From the NCBI GenBank assembly GCA_030428885.1, contig JAUIEJ010000009.1, positions 62,001-126,000 on the forward strand: a stretch of DNA of 64,000 nucleotides, written 5' to 3'. Position 1 is the first letter of the stretch. Each line of letters starts with the position of its first letter. The notes below the pieces were generated by a model. The model was not told the DNA's origin. It made no database searches and worked only from the letters and a program-made list of their open reading frames with translations. The stretch comes from Gemmatimonadota bacterium (GTDB lineage Bacteria; Gemmatimonadota; Gemmatimonadetes; Longimicrobiales; Gaopeijiaceae). A program made the position numbers and the translations under genes. Positions 31,845 through 40,314 of the stretch are shown here, in pieces.

Positions 31845-34228
31845 GCGGCCTCCCGGGCGCCGGGGCCCCGACCGTCCGAGGCGTCGGGCGCCGGCACCGC
31901 TGCTCCCGCCGGATCCCGGGCCTCGGCCCGCCGCACCGACGCCTCGACCCGGGAGGCACCCCACAGGACCAGGCCGCTGGAGAGGGGCATGAGAATCGCG
32001 GCCACCAGGGGGTTCACCCATCCCAGGGCCGCCGCCCCCACCGCCGTGACGTTGTAGACCAGGGAGCGGATCAGGTTGCCTCGGATCGCCCGCCGGGCGG
32101 CCCGAGCGGCTCGGATCGCCGCCGCCACCGGCGCCACCGAAGCGGTAGCCAGCACGCCGTCGGCGGCCAGGATGGAGCTTGCGGCTCCGGTGCCCATGGC
32201 CACCCCCACCCGGGCCGCCGCCAGGGCCGGGCCGTCGTTGAGGCCGTCGCCCACGAACACCACCCGGTGCCCCTCCGCCGTGGCCTCCTCGATCCAGGCC
32301 GTCTTGTCGTCGGGCGAGCGGCGGGCCAGGACCGTGGCGATTCCGGCCCCGTCGGCCATGTGGCGCGCCGGTTCGGGATCGTCGCCCGTGAGGAGCACCA
32401 CCTCGAGTCCCAACGCCCTCAACGCCGCCACGGCGGGCCCCGAATCGACCCGGAGCTGATCGCCCAGGTAGATCGCCCGCCGCGTATCGTCGTCGGCCAC
32501 CAGGTCGACCCGGCCCGGGCCGCCCCGCTCCAGGCGCCACCGCCGCTCGTCGATGCGCCCCTCGATCCCCGTTCCCGCCGTCTCCCGGACCTCGGACGCC
32601 GCCGGCAGGGGAATGCCCCGGGCTGTGGCCTCCCGGGTCACGGCCCGGGCCACCGGGTGCACGCTGAAGCGCTCGAGGCCCGCTGCGACCCGGAGCACGT
32701 CGTCGTCGGCCGCCACCACCACCATCTCTCCGCCGGTGACGGTCCCGGTCTTGTCCAGCGCCGCCACGTCGATGTCGGCCAGCTCCAGCAGCGCGTCGGA
32801 ACTCCGGAACAGGAGTCCCCGCCGAGCAGCCGCCCCGAGCCCCGCGGCCGCCGCCAGGGGATGGGAGAGGGCCAGGGCGCACGGGCACGCCACCACCAGA
32901 ACCGCCACCGTGGCCTTCAGAGCCAGGGCCACGCCGGCCGCGGCCACCCACACCCCGAAGGTGAGGGCCGCCACACCCAGGGTGACGCCGGTGAACCACG
33001 GAGCCAGTCGGTCGGCGGCGGTGGGCGCCGTGGCCCGATCGGCGGCCCGGCGAAGATCTTCGGCCATGCGGTGCACCACGGTGGCGTCGGAGGCCGCGGC
33101 CACCCGCACTTCCAGGGCGCCGTCGTCCAGGAGCGTGCCGGCAAACACCCGACCGCCGGGCTCCACGGGCACCGGATCGGCCTCTCCCGTGAGGAGGGCC
33201 AGGCGCACCAGCCCCTCCCCGCCCGCCACCACCCCGTCGGCGGGAATCTCCTCGCCGGCGGCCACCACCACCCGGTCGCCCACGGCCAGGTCGGCCGACG
33301 GCACCACGGCCACCGAACCGTCGTCCCGGAGCCGCCGAGCCGTGGCGGGCACCACCGCGGCGAGCGAGACCGCGGCATCGGCAGCGCGACGACGCCCCCG
33401 CCCCTCGAGAAGCCGTCCGGTGAGGAGGAGCGCCACCAGCATGGTGAGGGAGTCCAGGTAGGGCTCGCCCAACCCCGCGTCGGGGCCCGCCACCGTCACC
33501 GCGGCTCCGTGGACGTACAGCACCGCCACGGCCAGGGCGATGGGGAGGTCCATGTGGAGGACCCGGTGCCGGAGACCCGACAGGGCTCCGGCGAAGAAGG
33601 GGGCGGCCGACCAGAGGGCCACCGGTGTGGCCACGGCCAGCGACACCCACTGGAAGAACACCACGAAGCGGGGGGCCATGTCGCCGAACCACCCGGCGTA
33701 GAGGGCCGCCGAGAAGAGCATGACGTTGAGGGCGCCGAAGGCGGCGACGCCGAGGCGCATGACCAGGTCCCGGTCGGGGCGGGCCTCCTCCCCCAGCAGC
33801 CGGGGCCGGTACCCCAACGCCGAGATCGTGCCCGCCAACCGGGGGAGATCGACCTGCCGGGGGTCCCACCGGAGCGTGGCCCGACCCGTGGCGTAGCTCA
33901 CCCGGGCCTCGGCGACACCCGGGGTGCGCTGCAGCACGTTTTCAGTGACCCAGACGCACGAGGCGCAGCGCAACCCGTCCACCATGAGGCCCACCGAGCA
34001 GGTGCCGTCGTCGCCGGTCTCCACGGGGACGGTGTCCCATCCCCGGGCCGCGGCTTCGGGACGGGGCGCGAAGGCCTCCCGATCGTCGTAGTACCGCTCG
34101 AGCCCTGCCCCGGCGATGATGGCCGCGGCCATTTCGCAGCCGGAACAGCACCAGGTGTCGTCGGGCCCCTCCACCGGCGTTCCGCAGTGGGGACACCGGG
34201 ACACCCCGTCCGCCGGGGCCGGGGTCAC
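31841..34228 (-). CDS. ccoI: Cu(I) P1B-type ATPase CcoI/FixI for cbb3 oxidase
   Basis: A 795-residue copper-transporting P-type ATPase that exports Cu for cbb3 oxidase assembly. The N-terminal Cys-rich zinc-ribbon-like start (CPHCG..CCSGC) and the heavy-metal-associated motif GLRCASCVW are followed by eight membrane segments. The metal-binding CPC is at about residue 447, the phosphorylation motif DKTGT at about 492 and GDGLND near 690. It overlaps ccoS by 4 bases and the FixH-like gene by 4 bases, in the standard FixI position. Confidence 0.95.
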   Translation of the reverse strand: MTPAPADGVSRCPHCGTPVEGPDDTWCCSGCEMAAAIIAGAGLERYYDDREAFAPRPEAAARGWDTVPVETGDDGTCSVGLMVDGLRCASCVWVTENVLQRTPGVAEARVSYATGRATLRWDPRQVDLPRLAGTISALGYRPRLLGEEARPDRDLVMRLGVAAFGALNVMLFSAALYAGWFGDMAPRFVVFFQWVSLAVATPVALWSAAPFFAGALSGLRHRVLHMDLPIALAVAVLYVHGAAVTVAGPDAGLGEPYLDSLTMLVALLLTGRLLEGRGRRRAADAAVSLAAVVPATARRLRDDGSVAVVPSADLAVGDRVVVAAGEEIPADGVVAGGEGLVRLALLTGEADPVPVEPGGRVFAGTLLDDGALEVRVAAASDATVVHRMAEDLRRAADRATAPTAADRLAPWFTGVTLGVAALTFGVWVAAAGVALALKATVAVLVVACPCALALSHPLAAAAGLGAAARRGLLFRSSDALLELADIDVAALDKTGTVTGGEMVVVAADDDVLRVAAGLERFSVHPVARAVTREATARGIPLPAASEVRETAGTGIEGRIDERRWRLERGGPGRVDLVADDDTRRAIYLGDQLRVDSGPAVAALRALGLEVVLLTGDDPEPARHMADGAGIATVLARRSPDDKTAWIEEATAEGHRVVFVGDGLNDGPALAAARVGVAMGTGAASSILAADGVLATASVAPVAAAIRAARAARRAIRGNLIRSLVYNVTAVGAAALGWVNPLVAAILMPLSSGLVLWGASRVEASVRRAEARDPAGAAVPAPDASDGRGPGAREAA

Positions 34229-34380
34229 CGCTCTTCGGTGTTGTACGACTCCACCACCTCGTCGGCTCCGCTCACGGCCACCACGATGAAGCCGACGTTC
34301 ACCGCGATCACGAGGAACAGCCCCAGGGCGATGCCCACGGGCCAGATCCAGGCCTTCTTCGGTCGGTCAGCGCGATCCAC
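34225..34380 (-). CDS. Short FixH/CcoH-like membrane protein
   Basis: A 51-residue protein: basic start, one membrane helix (about 10-32, WPVGIALGLFLVIAVNVGFI) and a short tail ending ESYNTEER. Position between ccoG and ccoI and the N-terminal pattern (W..G...L....N..F) match FixH/CcoH, but the usual periplasmic domain of about 100 residues is absent. GTG at 34380 has GGAGGAG about 7 bases upstream and overlaps ccoG by 14 bases. It is either a minimal CcoH or a shortened relic. Confidence 0.65.
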   Translation of the reverse strand: MDRADRPKKAWIWPVGIALGLFLVIAVNVGFIVVAVSGADEVVESYNTEER

Positions 34381-35722
34381 CGGAGGCTCCTCCGACGCGG
34401 GCGTCGGTGAGGAAGGTGGCCGGGACGAAGATCTCCCCCTGCTCCGACGCCACCCGCACGTCGAAGGGCAGCGACCGACCCGCCGCCGCATCTTCGGCGG
34501 GCACCCGGATTATGAGGGGTACGGTGCGGGTCTCGGTGGACGCCAGGAGCACCGGATCCGACAGCACCTCGGCCCCGTCGAGGCCGTCCAGGGTCACGGC
34601 GTAGGTGGCCGAGGACGTCTCGGCGTCCTTGTTGGTGATCTTCAGGAGGTAGGTGTTGCGCACCCACCCGTCGGCGTCCACCACGAACGACGAGCCCGGT
34701 GCCCGGTTCACCGTGGCCTCGAAGGGCACCCGGGCCAGAAGGAGGACGGTGGCCGCCGAGGCGAGGGCCGTGAGGAGTCCCCCGTACACCACGGTGCGGG
34801 GCCGGAGCCGCCGGAGCGGGCGGCCTTCGTCCACGGCCACCGAGCTGTAGCGAACCAGGGTCTCGTGACCCAGCGGCTCCATGACCGATTGGCAGGCATC
34901 CACGCAGCGGGCGCACTGGATGCACTCCAACTGGAAGCCGTCCCGGATGTCGATGCCCTGAGGGCAGACCACCACGCACTTGCTGCAGGAAATGCAGTTG
35001 CCGGCCTCGGCGGCGGCCTTGCCCCGACCCCGGGGCTCACCCCGATCCAGGTCGTACGAGATCAGGAGCGATTCGTCGTCGGTGAGGGCGCTCTGGAACC
35101 GGGCGTAGGGACACAGATAGTTGCAGAACTGCTCCCGGAACCAGGTGAAGTCCAGATACCAGACCGCCGTGAGGATGGCCACGAAGGTGTACGACGCGGT
35201 GCTGGCCTGCCCGGTCCAGAGGGGCCGCGCCCCGGCGAAGATGCTCATCATGGCCATGGCCAGGAGGAACGACACCGCCAGGAACGACGACCACTTCGCC
35301 GCCTTGCGCCAGACGCGGTCGAACGTCCATCCCCCGGCGTCGCGCCGCTTCCGCTGCGAGCGATCCCCCTCGATCCAGAGTTCCAGCGGACGGATCCAGG
35401 ACTCCAGGAAGACGGTCTGGGGGCAGGCGTAGCCGCACCACACCCGGCCGAACACGGCGGTGAAGAAGAACAGCGTGAACGCCATGAACAGCAGGAACAA
35501 CAGCAGGAACAGCGTATCGGTGGCCGTGAAGATCTGGCCGAAGAGGAACAGGCGCCGGTGCGGCAGATCGACCAGGATGGCGGGATGGCCCTGGATGGTG
35601 ATCCACGGCGCGGCGAAGAGGAGGACGTGGAGGCCCACGAACGTCCATCGACGGAGCTTGGTGAAGCTGCCGTCGATGGACTGGGGATAGACCCACTCCC
35701 GGGTCTGCTGGAAGCCGAACAT
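34367..35722 (-). CDS. ccoG: cbb3 oxidase accessory protein CcoG (FixG/RdxA)
   Basis: A 451-residue membrane ferredoxin that reduces Cu(II) before delivery to cbb3 oxidase. Five membrane segments include 'RRLFLFGQIFTATDTLFLLL'; two [4Fe-4S] motifs follow, CISCSKCVVVCP and CIQCARCVDAC, and the C-terminal Ig-like FixG_C domain has 'VRNTYLLKITNKD'. The preceding ccoP stop is 15 bases away. Part of the cco operon. Confidence 0.94.
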   Translation of the reverse strand: MFGFQQTREWVYPQSIDGSFTKLRRWTFVGLHVLLFAAPWITIQGHPAILVDLPHRRLFLFGQIFTATDTLFLLLFLLFMAFTLFFFTAVFGRVWCGYACPQTVFLESWIRPLELWIEGDRSQRKRRDAGGWTFDRVWRKAAKWSSFLAVSFLLAMAMMSIFAGARPLWTGQASTASYTFVAILTAVWYLDFTWFREQFCNYLCPYARFQSALTDDESLLISYDLDRGEPRGRGKAAAEAGNCISCSKCVVVCPQGIDIRDGFQLECIQCARCVDACQSVMEPLGHETLVRYSSVAVDEGRPLRRLRPRTVVYGGLLTALASAATVLLLARVPFEATVNRAPGSSFVVDADGWVRNTYLLKITNKDAETSSATYAVTLDGLDGAEVLSDPVLLASTETRTVPLIIRVPAEDAAAGRSLPFDVRVASEQGEIFVPATFLTDARVGGASGGSR

Positions 35723-35737
35723 GGCGGTGAACGCCTC

Positions 35738-36337
35738 CTACCCCTCGGCCCCCGTGGAGCCGGTGTCGGGAGCTTCCTCGGAGGCCGCGGGGGCGGCCTC
35801 GGGATCCCGCAGGAAGTCGTCGATGGGTCGGCCCGTCGCTTCGGAATTCTTCGAGATGACGTAGGCGGCCACGTTGTTGATCTGTTCGGGACTCAGAATG
35901 CCGTCCCACGCCACCATTCCCTTGTCCAGGACGCCCGTGCGGATGGTGTGGATCACTTCGCTGGCGGTGCCGCCGTGGATCCACTCGTCGTCCAGGAACG
36001 AGGGGCCGATGAGCCCCTCCAGACCGGCGGCGTGGCAGGGGGCGCAGTTCTGCGTGTACACGGCCTCGCCCGCGGTGACCGCCGCGTCGCTCATGGCGAA
36101 CTGGATCTCGGCCCGAGCCTGCTCGGGCCACCGGGCTTCGGCGGCCGCCACTTCCGCCGCCAGGCGCTTCACCTGCGAGCGTTCGCCGATGAAGTGGTAG
36201 TGCACGCCGTAGACCAGGGCCCAGATGATGGTGAACCAAAAGAGGCCCAGCCACCAATCGGGCAACGGGTTGTCGTACTCCTCGATGCCGTCGGCCTCGT
36301 CGGCGTGACCCAGGAGTCGATTGGTTTCCTTGCTCAC
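35738..36337 (-). CDS. ccoP: cbb3 oxidase cytochrome c subunit CcoP with a single heme
   Basis: A 199-residue membrane-bound cytochrome c that feeds electrons to CcoN. It has the CcoP N-terminus (HADEADGIEEYDNPLPDWW), one membrane helix (about 31-48) and just one CXXCH, CAPCH at 98-102, with Met ligand region 'VLDKGMVAWDGIL'. Typical CcoP proteins are about 300 residues with two hemes; this one lacks the second cytochrome domain. GTG at 36337 overlaps the ccoQ stop. Confidence 0.9.
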   Translation of the reverse strand: MSKETNRLLGHADEADGIEEYDNPLPDWWLGLFWFTIIWALVYGVHYHFIGERSQVKRLAAEVAAAEARWPEQARAEIQFAMSDAAVTAGEAVYTQNCAPCHAAGLEGLIGPSFLDDEWIHGGTASEVIHTIRTGVLDKGMVAWDGILSPEQINNVAAYVISKNSEATGRPIDDFLRDPEAAPAASEEAPDTGSTGAEG

Positions 36338-36513
36338 TCGATCCCTCCATCCGCAAAAGGCAGGCGGGCGGCGTCCTCGAACTGCGCCTTCCGCTTCGGG
36401 GAATACGCCCAGACGGTCCACGCCACGAAGAACACCAGGAAGAGCCCCGTCATGACGCCGAGTACCCATCCACCCTGAATGGTCTCGGCGGCGGCCCGGG
36501 TCACCGTATTCAT
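36334..36513 (-). CDS. ccoQ: cbb3 oxidase subunit CcoQ
   Basis: A 59-residue single-helix protein: the helix 'GGWVLGVMTGLFLVFFVAWT' then 'WAYSPKRKAQFEDAARLPF', the family's YSPKRKxxFxxxARLPF motif. CcoQ stabilises the oxidase complex. The ATG overlaps the ccoO stop as ATGA and its stop overlaps ccoP. It falls below the length cut-off of many gene finders. Confidence 0.93.
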   Translation of the reverse strand: MNTVTRAAAETIQGGWVLGVMTGLFLVFFVAWTVWAYSPKRKAQFEDAARLPFADGGIE

Positions 36514-37322
36514 CGGCTCCCTCCCGCCCCGCTCACCTCGGAGGCGTCGGCGGTGCGGGTGTCGTCCGCGGCGTCGGCCTCTTCGGCCTGGGCGGTCTCC
36601 CGGGCCTCCAGCACCCGTCGCCCGTCGGTGCCCAGCCGCTGCAGGTAGGCGATGACGGCGATGATCTCCCGGTCCCAGCTCGTCTCGATGCCGGTCTGGG
36701 CCAGATTGGCCACGATGGTCTCTCCCTGGGACTGCATCTGGCCCCGGACCCACTCCTCATCGGTGCTCTCGTAGGGATGGCCGAGCTTCGACAGGGCCCG
36801 GACCGACGCCGTCACGTCGGCGGGATCGGTGGTCCAATCCAGGAGCCACGAATAGGCCGGCATGACGCTGCCGGGAGACGTGGCCCGGGGGTCGCGCATG
36901 TGCTCGTAGTGCCAGGCGTCGGGGTATTTCCCGCCGACCCGGTGCAGGTCCGGCCCCAGGCGGCGGGAGCCGAGCTGGAACGGGCGGTCGTACTGGTATT
37001 CCCACGCGCGGCTCCACTCGCCGTATCGCAGGATCTCGGCCCGCATGGGCCGCACCATCTGGGAGTGGCAGAGGTAGCACCCCTCCCGCACGTAGATGTC
37101 GCGCCCCGCCTGCTCCAGGGGCGTGTACGGCGTCACCTCGGCGATGGTCTCGGGGCCGAGGCTCGCCGAGAACATGGGTACGATCTCCACGATGCCGCCG
37201 ATGGAGATGGCCACCGTGGTGGCGATGGCGAAGACGGCGGCCCGGCCCTCCAGGACCCTCCGGTGGAACCGCCCGTAGGCGGTCTCCGACTCGTGGGCGC
37301 CGTTGTTCTGTTCGTCAGCCAT
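36510..37322 (-). CDS. ccoO: cbb3 oxidase monoheme cytochrome c subunit CcoO
   Basis: A 270-residue membrane-anchored cytochrome c. One N-terminal helix, then the heme motif CYLCH (82-86) in the context 'IYVREGCYLCHSQMVRP', and the sixth-ligand region 'SPGSVMPAYSWLL'. The C-terminal 40 residues are an acidic, Ala/Glu/Asp-rich tail. Located 15 bases after ccoN; the stop overlaps ccoQ. Confidence 0.95.
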   Translation of the reverse strand: MADEQNNGAHESETAYGRFHRRVLEGRAAVFAIATTVAISIGGIVEIVPMFSASLGPETIAEVTPYTPLEQAGRDIYVREGCYLCHSQMVRPMRAEILRYGEWSRAWEYQYDRPFQLGSRRLGPDLHRVGGKYPDAWHYEHMRDPRATSPGSVMPAYSWLLDWTTDPADVTASVRALSKLGHPYESTDEEWVRGQMQSQGETIVANLAQTGIETSWDREIIAVIAYLQRLGTDGRRVLEARETAQAEEADAADDTRTADASEVSGAGGSR

Positions 37323-37337
37323 GGTCGTCGCTCCCCG

Positions 37338-38792
37338 TCAGGCGGCCCGGGCCGCGGCCTCGACGGGCCGGCCGGATCCACGAATGGTCTGCCAGAAGTT
37401 GATGGCCATCATGATGGCGCCCACCAGATACATGGTCCCGCCGATGAGGCGCAGCCACAGGAACGGCTCGAGGCGGGCGGTGATGTCCAGGAAGATGGGG
37501 TTGGCCAACTGGCCGGCGTCGTTGATGGCACGCCACTGGAGGCCTTCCATGAGGCCGGCGGCCCACATGGCCACCGTGTAGAGCACGATCCCGATGGTGG
37601 CCAGCCAGAAGTGGTGGCTCACCCAGGTGGGGTGACGGACTTCCCGTCCAAAGATCCGGGGCACCATCCAGTACAGCATGCCGAACGAGATCATCCCCAC
37701 CCATCCCAGGGCTCCGGAATGAACGTGGCCGATGACCCAGTTGGTGTAGTGGGCCAGGCCGCTCACGGCCCGGATCGACATCATGGGGCCTTCGAAGGTG
37801 CTCATGCCGTAGAACGAGACGGCCACGACCATGAATTTCAGGATCGGGTCGGACCTCAGCTTGTTCCACGCCCCCTTCAGGGTCAGGAGGCCGTTCAGCA
37901 TCCCGCCCCACGACGGGGCCAGGAGCATGATGCTGAAGACCATGCCCAGGGTCTGGGCCCACTCGGGCAGGGCCGAGTAGAGCAGGTGATGGGGCCCGGC
38001 CCAGATGTAGAGGAACACCAGCGCCCAGAAGTGGATGATGGACAGCCGATAGCTGTACACCGGACGCTCCGCCGCCCGGGGCAGGTAGTAGTACATCAGG
38101 CCCAGGAACGGCGTGGTGAGGAAGAAGCCCACGGCGTTGTGCCCGTACCACCACTGGACCAGGGCGTCGGTCATGCCGGCGTAGACCGGGTACGACCGGA
38201 CGAGGGTCGCCGGGATGGCGAGACTGTTGAAGATGTGGAGGACCGCGATGGTCAGCACGAACGACATGTAGAACCAGATCGCCACGTACATGTGCTTCAC
38301 GCGGCGGCGCGCCAGCGTCCCGAAGAAGTTGATGGCGAACACGACCCAGATCACCGTGATGGCCACGTCGATGGGCCAGATCAGTTCGGCGTACTCCTTG
38401 GCCTGGGTCAGCCCCAACGGCAGCGTGACGGCGGCCGCCACGATGATGCCCTGCCACCCCCAGAAGTGGATCCTGGAGAGGGTGTCGTTGAACATCCTCG
38501 TCTTCAGGAGCCGCTGGGTGGAGTGGTAGATCCCCGTGAAGCAGACGTTGCCCGCGAACGCGAAGATGACCGCGTTCGTGTGCAGGGGGCGGAGGCGACC
38601 GAAGGTCGTCCAGGGGAGTCCGAGGTTCGCCGGCCACCAGGCGAGCTGGAGGGCGATGATCACGCCCACGAGCATGCCAACCAGCGCCCAGACCACGGTG
38701 GCGGTGAAGAACATCTTCACCACCGCGTCGTCGTAGACGGGTGTGACCGCCGCGCCTGTGGCGGGCTGGGTTGCGGTCCGATCGGGGTCCAT
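37338..38792 (-). CDS. ccoN: cbb3-type cytochrome c oxidase catalytic subunit CcoN
   Basis: A 484-residue heme-copper oxidase subunit I of the C-type, the high-affinity terminal oxidase used at low oxygen. Twelve membrane helices carry the low-spin heme His (RPLHTNAVIFAFAGN), the CuB His in 'WWYGHNAVGFFLTTP', the helix VII 'YIWAGPHHLLYS' and the heme ligands in 'IGHVHSGALGWVG'. ATG at 38792 has GAGGAAGG 4 bases upstream. It follows the TauE/SafE-like gene after 23 bases, which is therefore the probable first gene of the operon. Confidence 0.96.
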   Translation of the reverse strand: MDPDRTATQPATGAAVTPVYDDAVVKMFFTATVVWALVGMLVGVIIALQLAWWPANLGLPWTTFGRLRPLHTNAVIFAFAGNVCFTGIYHSTQRLLKTRMFNDTLSRIHFWGWQGIIVAAAVTLPLGLTQAKEYAELIWPIDVAITVIWVVFAINFFGTLARRRVKHMYVAIWFYMSFVLTIAVLHIFNSLAIPATLVRSYPVYAGMTDALVQWWYGHNAVGFFLTTPFLGLMYYYLPRAAERPVYSYRLSIIHFWALVFLYIWAGPHHLLYSALPEWAQTLGMVFSIMLLAPSWGGMLNGLLTLKGAWNKLRSDPILKFMVVAVSFYGMSTFEGPMMSIRAVSGLAHYTNWVIGHVHSGALGWVGMISFGMLYWMVPRIFGREVRHPTWVSHHFWLATIGIVLYTVAMWAAGLMEGLQWRAINDAGQLANPIFLDITARLEPFLWLRLIGGTMYLVGAIMMAINFWQTIRGSGRPVEAAARAA

Positions 38793-38815
38793 GGCCTTCC
38801 TCGTGCGAAGGAACG

Positions 38816-39538
38816 TCAGCGCCCGGCGTCGGCCGGGGCGGGGGTGGAGGGGCGCTCGACGTCGTCGCCGGGCGCCGGGGTGTGGGTGTTCGTCGCATCC
38901 GGGGCGGCGTGGGCTCCGTGGTTCATGGAGCCCATGCGGGGAAGGACCCCCTGGCGCATGCCCACGGATACCAGCCCGAGGATCAACACGCCAGCCGCCA
39001 GGGCGCGGCGGAAGCGCAGATCCCGGAGCACGAGCCGTCGAGCCCCCAGCGTCATGGCCACCAGGGCCGGGGCCGTCCCCAGGCCGAACGCCACCATGGA
39101 GAGCGCGCCCACCAGGGGCGTGCCCGATGCCACGGGGATCGCCAGGGCCGCGTAGACCAGCCCGCACGGGAGGAGTCCCGTGGTCAGCCCCAGCAGATAG
39201 CCCGGCACGAAGCCGTTTCCCCGGGCGGCCCGGCCCGCGAGGGTCGAGACGCCGGGAATCCGGAGAGTGGGTTCGGGGACGAGGCCCGCCAGGGCTCCGG
39301 CGAACCAGATCAGAAGCACCGCCGAGACCACGGCGGCCACCCAGCTCGGCCCGGGGAGCGCGGCGCCGAAGGCTCCGGCCAGAGCCCCGAGAACGGCGTA
39401 GGTGGTGAGTCGCCCGGCGTGCCACGCGAGGCCGCGACGCCCCCCGCCGCACGCCATGGCGAACCCGCCGCACATGCCCATGCAGTGGGGGCTTCCGACC
39501 AGACCGGCGAGCGCGGCTGCGCCCAGGGAGGGGAACAT
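38816..39538 (-). CDS. Sulfite exporter TauE/SafE-like (DsbD_2) membrane protein, first gene of cco operon
   Basis: A 240-residue protein with six membrane segments. It starts 'LAGLVGSPHCMGMCGGFAMA', the Cys-rich signature of the DsbD_2/UreH-like group that is often found with cbb3 oxidase genes and probably takes part in copper supply or thiol chemistry during oxidase assembly. A second motif is 'GLLPCGLVYAALA'. The His/Met-containing tail (MGSMNHGAHAAPD) may bind copper. The next gene, ccoN, begins 23 bases on, so it is co-transcribed. Confidence 0.85.
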   Translation of the reverse strand: MFPSLGAAALAGLVGSPHCMGMCGGFAMACGGGRRGLAWHAGRLTTYAVLGALAGAFGAALPGPSWVAAVVSAVLLIWFAGALAGLVPEPTLRIPGVSTLAGRAARGNGFVPGYLLGLTTGLLPCGLVYAALAIPVASGTPLVGALSMVAFGLGTAPALVAMTLGARRLVLRDLRFRRALAAGVLILGLVSVGMRQGVLPRMGSMNHGAHAAPDATNTHTPAPGDDVERPSTPAPADAGR

Positions 39539-39549
39539 GGACTCTCAGG

Positions 39550-39576
39550 ATTGTAGGGCGACGATCGAAGAATCGT
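39550..39576 (-). promoter_or_regulatory. Candidate promoter of the cco operon with inverted repeat
   Basis: On the minus strand a TACAAT -10-like box (39555-39550) would place the start of transcription about 5-8 bases before the ATG at 39538, a nearly leaderless mRNA. No good -35 is present; instead ACGAT-N6-ATCGT (39561-39576) fills the -20 to -35 region, which suits activation by a bound regulator. No canonical FNR box is visible. The hairpin TGTGGGG-cagac-CCCCACA lies farther upstream at 39622-39640. Confidence 0.4.
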
Positions 39577-39660
39577 ACGACTCCACTCGTGCTCCATCTG
39601 TCGGGAGTGTGCGGAGAGCCCTGTGGGGCAGACCCCCACATCCGTGTCCCGAGGCCCCGG

Positions 39661-40314
39661 TCACATCTCCTTGAGGAGTCCCACCCGCAGCGCGAAGCGC
39701 ACGAGCTCCGAGCGGTGGTTCAGGCCCAGCTTGTCCATGATCCGGGCCCGATAGGTGTCGACGGTCTTGGGAGAGATGAAGAGCTTCTTGCCGATCTCCC
39801 GGGAGCTGAAGCCCTCGGCGGTGAGGGCCAGAACCTCCTGCTCCCGGCTGCTCAACTCGTGGAGGCCGGCCAGGTCGGGATTCTGCTCCGCCGACTTGTA
39901 CTGCTGGAGCAGGAGCCGCGTCGCCTTGGGCGGGAGAAACACCTCGCCCCGGGCCACCACCATGAGGGCCTCGATGAGGTCCCGGTCGGCGCTGGTCTTG
40001 GTGAGGTACCCGCTGGCGCCGGCCTCCACCACCGGCACGAGGTACTCCTCCTCGGCGTGGACCGTGAGGACCAGCACCCGGGTGTCGAGGCCCAGGGCGG
40101 CGATGCGTCGGGTGGCCTCCAGCCCGTTGGAGTCGGGCATGGAGAGGTCCATGACCACCACGTCGGGCTTCAGGGCCCGGACCTGGTCCACGGCGTCGTC
40201 GCCCGACGCCGCCTCGCCCACCACCGTGAGGCGATCTTCGGATTCGAGGAGGGCCTTGATGCCGGCCCGGAACATGGCGTGGTCGTCGACCAGGAGAATG
40301 CGGGTTTCAGACAC
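39661..40314 (-). CDS. NarL/FixJ family response regulator
   Basis: A 217-residue two-component regulator. Receiver domain 1-120 with acidic pair D10-D11, phosphorylation site Asp 56 (VVVMDLSMP), and Lys near 104 (YLTKTS). LuxR-type HTH at about 150-212: 'LSSREQEVLALTAEGFSSRE' with IGKKLFISPKTVDTYRARI. It overlaps the histidine kinase gene by 8 bases, so they are a cognate pair. It lies 122 bases upstream of the cco operon on the same strand, and cco genes are an attractive target by analogy with FixJ. Confidence 0.93.
   Translation of the reverse strand: MSETRILLVDDHAMFRAGIKALLESEDRLTVVGEAASGDDAVDQVRALKPDVVVMDLSMPDSNGLEATRRIAALGLDTRVLVLTVHAEEEYLVPVVEAGASGYLTKTSADRDLIEALMVVARGEVFLPPKATRLLLQQYKSAEQNPDLAGLHELSSREQEVLALTAEGFSSREIGKKLFISPKTVDTYRARIMDKLGLNHRSELVRFALRVGLLKEM

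Noticed and set aside
39622-39640. TGTGGGG-cagac-CCCCACA as a rho-independent terminator of the response regulator gene
   Set aside because: Perfect stem but no U-tract on the minus strand; position between the regulator and the cco operon leaves its role open.
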